64,000 nucleotides of DNA from contig NC_087389.1 of NCBI RefSeq assembly GCF_963675165.1, positions 1,088,001 to 1,152,000 on the forward strand, in the 5' to 3' direction. Made by a program: the position numbers and the translations under genes. The notes beneath the pieces are model-generated. The model was not told the DNA's origin. It did not search any database and was given only the letters and a program-made list of their open reading frames with translations. The stretch's first letter is position 1. Every line of letters begins with the position of its first letter. Positions 61,777 through 64,000 of this stretch are shown here, in pieces. The DNA is from Halichondria panicea. Its lineage: Eukaryota > Porifera > Demospongiae > Suberitida > Halichondriidae.

Positions 61777-62835
61777 CTATTTTCGTGGTCTTAATTGTCT
61801 CTTGGGGATTGGTGATGGAATCTTTTTTTTATCGGATTCGACTGATAGAGAAGGAGCAGTAGGTTGCGGAGCATTTGCAGTGGCATCGTCATCTAATGAG
61901 GTATTTTCCTTATTGGATTTGACTGATATGTTAGAAGGAACATCAGGTTGCATGATATTTGCAGTGGCACCATCTAATGAGGTGTCCAGTAGTTTAAGCA
62001 TCTCCTCGACATCGAGTACATCCAATGATGACAGAGGTGGCCATGGATCATTACTATCAGTAGTGATTGAGTACAGAGTATCCTCCCAGTTGTCAGTAGG
62101 TTTTTTGGGCTTCCTTTTGTTTGTTGTAGTGGTATCTTGTTTGTCTCTGTTGGCTATGGGACAAGCTTCCAATGATTTGCTTGTGGTTGGTTTTGAGATG
62201 TCCTCCAGAAAATTATTACCGTCACAGAACATAATATTATCACTGTCACTATTTTCCAGAGAGTAGATGCACTTGCTTGCCATTCCAGTATCAGAAAGCT
62301 TTTCCAGATCAAATACGGTTCTTCCGATATCTTTGATAGTAAGTTTGCTCAAATGTTCCATAATCCTGCTTGATTGAAGGAGGTTAACAGTGCCCCCACA
62401 ATGATAGCAGTATATGTTTTCACCCCACGGTAAATGAGGGTTCTTTACTGGAGTGTACACAGTGGAGCTCATTATTGGAGGAGGATTTTTGAGCAGTGGA
62501 GATACTGGAGTGGTGAATGATTGCGATAAGCTCCTTCTACAGTAGCCCTTGGGACGATATTTCGGTGTGGTTTTAGGTGTTGGTGGAGTTCGGAAGAGAT
62601 TGCTCTGTGGGGTTTTGGGGGAAGAGTTAGCTCGAGCATATTTTGGCAAAATAAGACTAGGAGTTATTTGTTTTGCAACTTTAATTCCTCCTTGCAGCTT
62701 TGTGTTTGGTGTTCGAGGCATCCACATATTATGGTGATCAACATTTCGTCTCTGATCCCCATCACAGTCAGAACCAGATCTGATACTATGTTGATCAACA
62801 GTCTTTCCTCCTGTGGCTTGCTTGACATTGTCCAT
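61777..62835 (-). CDS. Unrecognised Cdk-site-rich protein with a KEN box
   Basis: A single-exon frame of 352 residues starting MDNVKQATGGKTVDQ. I do not recognise a family. It is basic and disordered-looking in the first 120 residues, with many Ser/Thr-Pro sites (RTPNT, SSPKTPQS, RTPPTPKTTPKYRPK, TTPVSPLL, YTPVK), several fitting Cdk sites (TPKYRPK). A short possibly folded part has a CxxC pair (ENIYCYHCGGTVNLLQ). The C-terminal third contains a near-duplicate of about 28 residues (TSLDGATANIMQP and TSLDDDATANAPQP), with a KEN box (SNKENTS, residues 309-311) between them, and ends in basic KRQLRPRK. These traits suggest a cell-cycle-regulated nuclear protein degraded by APC/C, but that is inference. 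It converges with FOXN (138 bp) and diverges from LIN7. Confidence 0.75.
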   Translation of the reverse strand: MDNVKQATGGKTVDQHSIRSGSDCDGDQRRNVDHHNMWMPRTPNTKLQGGIKVAKQITPSLILPKYARANSSPKTPQSNLFRTPPTPKTTPKYRPKGYCRRSLSQSFTTPVSPLLKNPPPIMSSTVYTPVKNPHLPWGENIYCYHCGGTVNLLQSSRIMEHLSKLTIKDIGRTVFDLEKLSDTGMASKCIYSLENSDSDNIMFCDGNNFLEDISKPTTSKSLEACPIANRDKQDTTTTNKRKPKKPTDNWEDTLYSITTDSNDPWPPLSSLDVLDVEEMLKLLDTSLDGATANIMQPDVPSNISVKSNKENTSLDDDATANAPQPTAPSLSVESDKKKIPSPIPKRQLRPRK

Positions 62836-63030
62836 TATCTGGGTAGCTTTAAAATCTCAATGCAAACTTAACTTCTTGAAATTGTTGCCATGCAATGCAA
62901 TGCAATGCGCGCAACGTTGCGCAAGCCTCTATCAAAGTCGCCCTCGTTTACCAGAGCAAAGCCCACGCCCACATTCATCACATTCCAGTACACCCACTAG
63001 ACAAACAACACAGAGAATATCAAGCAAAGA
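62836..63030. promoter_or_regulatory. Divergent promoter with a 14-bp CG palindrome
   Basis: 195 bp between diverging start codons. It contains the perfect palindrome GCGCAACGTTGCGC (62909-62922), preceded by tandem 'tgcaa' repeats. It is probably the shared promoter of the unknown gene and LIN7. Confidence 0.55.
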
Positions 63031-63924
63031 ATGGCGTCCCTAACCGTGGCTAGTCCCTCAAGAGGCAAGAAACCTCTCACCATCGATGGTGGTAAGCTAA
63101 ATCTATCCTTGAACTAATCTACCTAGGTCTCAAATCATATTTTGTTTGTGTAGACATCAAAAGAATACTGGAGCTGTTGGATTTCCTACGTGACAGTAAG
63201 TTGTCTCAATAAGATTTACATTCATCAACTATGCCCAATCTCAGAGGATGACATCACTGTTCCAAGAGAGCAGATGGCGCAACTGAAAGAAGTTCTTGAG
63301 TCATCTTTCTTCTGCTCTGTCAAAGAGGTACGTATGTTGGGGCGAGATAAGTATAGCGCCACACCCTACTTTAGGTATCTCACAGTATACAGTGAAATAC
63401 TCACACATCATGTGGCCTTTTACGAGCATCACTCCCCCAGTATTAACACAACTCTAAAGGTAAACTTGCTCGCTAGTAATCCATATTCTACCACCTCACA
63501 GGTGTACGAGCATGTGTACAACACAGTAGACGAGGAGGGAAGTGTGAGCGGTAAGGCCACTGCCACAGCCAAGGCCACCATTGCCGCCTTTGCTGCCAGT
63601 GAAGGGCAGGGACATCCAAGGATTGTGGAACTCGAGAAGGTAATAACACACACACACATACACACATACATAAAAGCCAATAATTGTGTGTATTTTGTTA
63701 GGACTGTTTATTTGAATTCACAGACGGATGAGGGTTTTGGATTCAATGTAATGGGGGGTAGTGGTCAGAAATGCCCCATTTACATCTCACGCGTCATTCC
63801 AGGTGGCTATAGTGACAGGTGAGTCAAGTTACCCTCAATGCTGTGACTCCATTACATATGCCCCCTCCCCCTCAGACATGGTGGGATCAGACGTGGAGAC
63901 CAACTTCTCTCAGTCAATGGAGTG
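63031..63924 (+). CDS. LIN7: LIN7 (VELI/MALS) scaffold, 3' end beyond the right edge
   Basis: Small L27-PDZ scaffold that works with CASK and Mint or with other MAGUKs at cell junctions and in receptor sorting. Six exons are visible: 63031-63091, 63156-63195, 63245-63328, 63502-63639, 63724-63818 and 63876-63924. The start at 63031 gives [20 protein letters not shown]. The L27 domain follows ([34 protein letters not shown]), then the linker [20 protein letters not shown], almost identical to human [20 protein letters not shown]. The PDZ domain opens [17 protein letters not shown], with the GFGF carboxylate-binding loop, and continues [18 protein letters not shown] and [12 protein letters not shown] before the window ends in an intron. 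The rest of PDZ and the C-terminus are outside. Confidence 0.96.
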
Positions 63925-64000
63925 GTGAGTGCAAGCATTTGTTTAAATGTTAACAGTGTGGCGTAGCTCAAGGCAAAGAATTTGTGTGTTATATTATACT

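Overview
The window is compact, intron-rich animal DNA. Sixteen protein-coding genes lie in 64 kb, most introns are 40-400 bp, and splice sites are ordinary GT-AG. The gene set is metazoan: Polybromo with BAH domains, an LRP4-type receptor, a FoxN1/4-type forkhead, LIN7 and an SBF-type myotubularin. AT-rich introns full of 'taattat'-like words, many CA/GT microsatellites and very short intergenic gaps suggest an early-branching animal, most likely a demosponge. The intronless, cysteine-rich multi-pass membrane gene nested in Polybromo also resembles families I recall from sponges, but I have no database support for this. The species cannot be named from the sequence alone.

Layout from left to right. 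Positions 1-13.6 kb hold a minus-strand run: BORCS5 (lysosome positioning), CCDC115 (V-ATPase assembly) and PBRM1 (chromatin remodelling, cut by the left edge), with the intronless membrane gene inside a PBRM1 BAH intron. Positions 14.0-18.8 kb carry a class I myosin of MYO1D/G type (+). At 19.0-20.3 kb is a retinol-dehydrogenase-like SDR (-), at 20.7-23.2 kb SAAL1 (+), at 23.2-24.2 kb intronless BPHL (+), at 24.4-28.1 kb branched-chain aminotransferase (-), and at 28.4-29.7 kb the deubiquitinase YOD1 (+). A large SBF1/SBF2 (MTMR5/13) gene (+) fills 30.0-44.2 kb, followed by intronless PCMT1 (+). The LRP4-like receptor (-) occupies 45.6-59.6 kb. It faces a FoxN1/4-type gene (+, 60.0-61.6 kb), then comes an unrecognised Cdk-site-rich protein with a KEN box (-), and then LIN7 (+, cut by the right edge).

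The genes do not form one pathway. Five divergent pairs share 200-420 bp intergenic regions: BORCS5/MYO1, RDH/SAAL1, BCAT/YOD1, LRP4/FOXN and unknown/LIN7. Four pairs converge with 140-470 bp between stop codons.

Non-coding structure is rich. There are two adjacent TA-flanked MITEs (one with pogo/Tigger-like ends), two copies of a hairpin MITE with 9-bp target duplications inside the same gene, two copies of another dispersed repeat, a 171-bp tandem repeat, and three separate local duplications that copy a functional splice site. NRF1-like palindromes occur in transposable elements and near two divergent promoters. I saw no CRISPR array, tRNA, rRNA or complete retroelement; one very short Ty3/gypsy-like relic is present.
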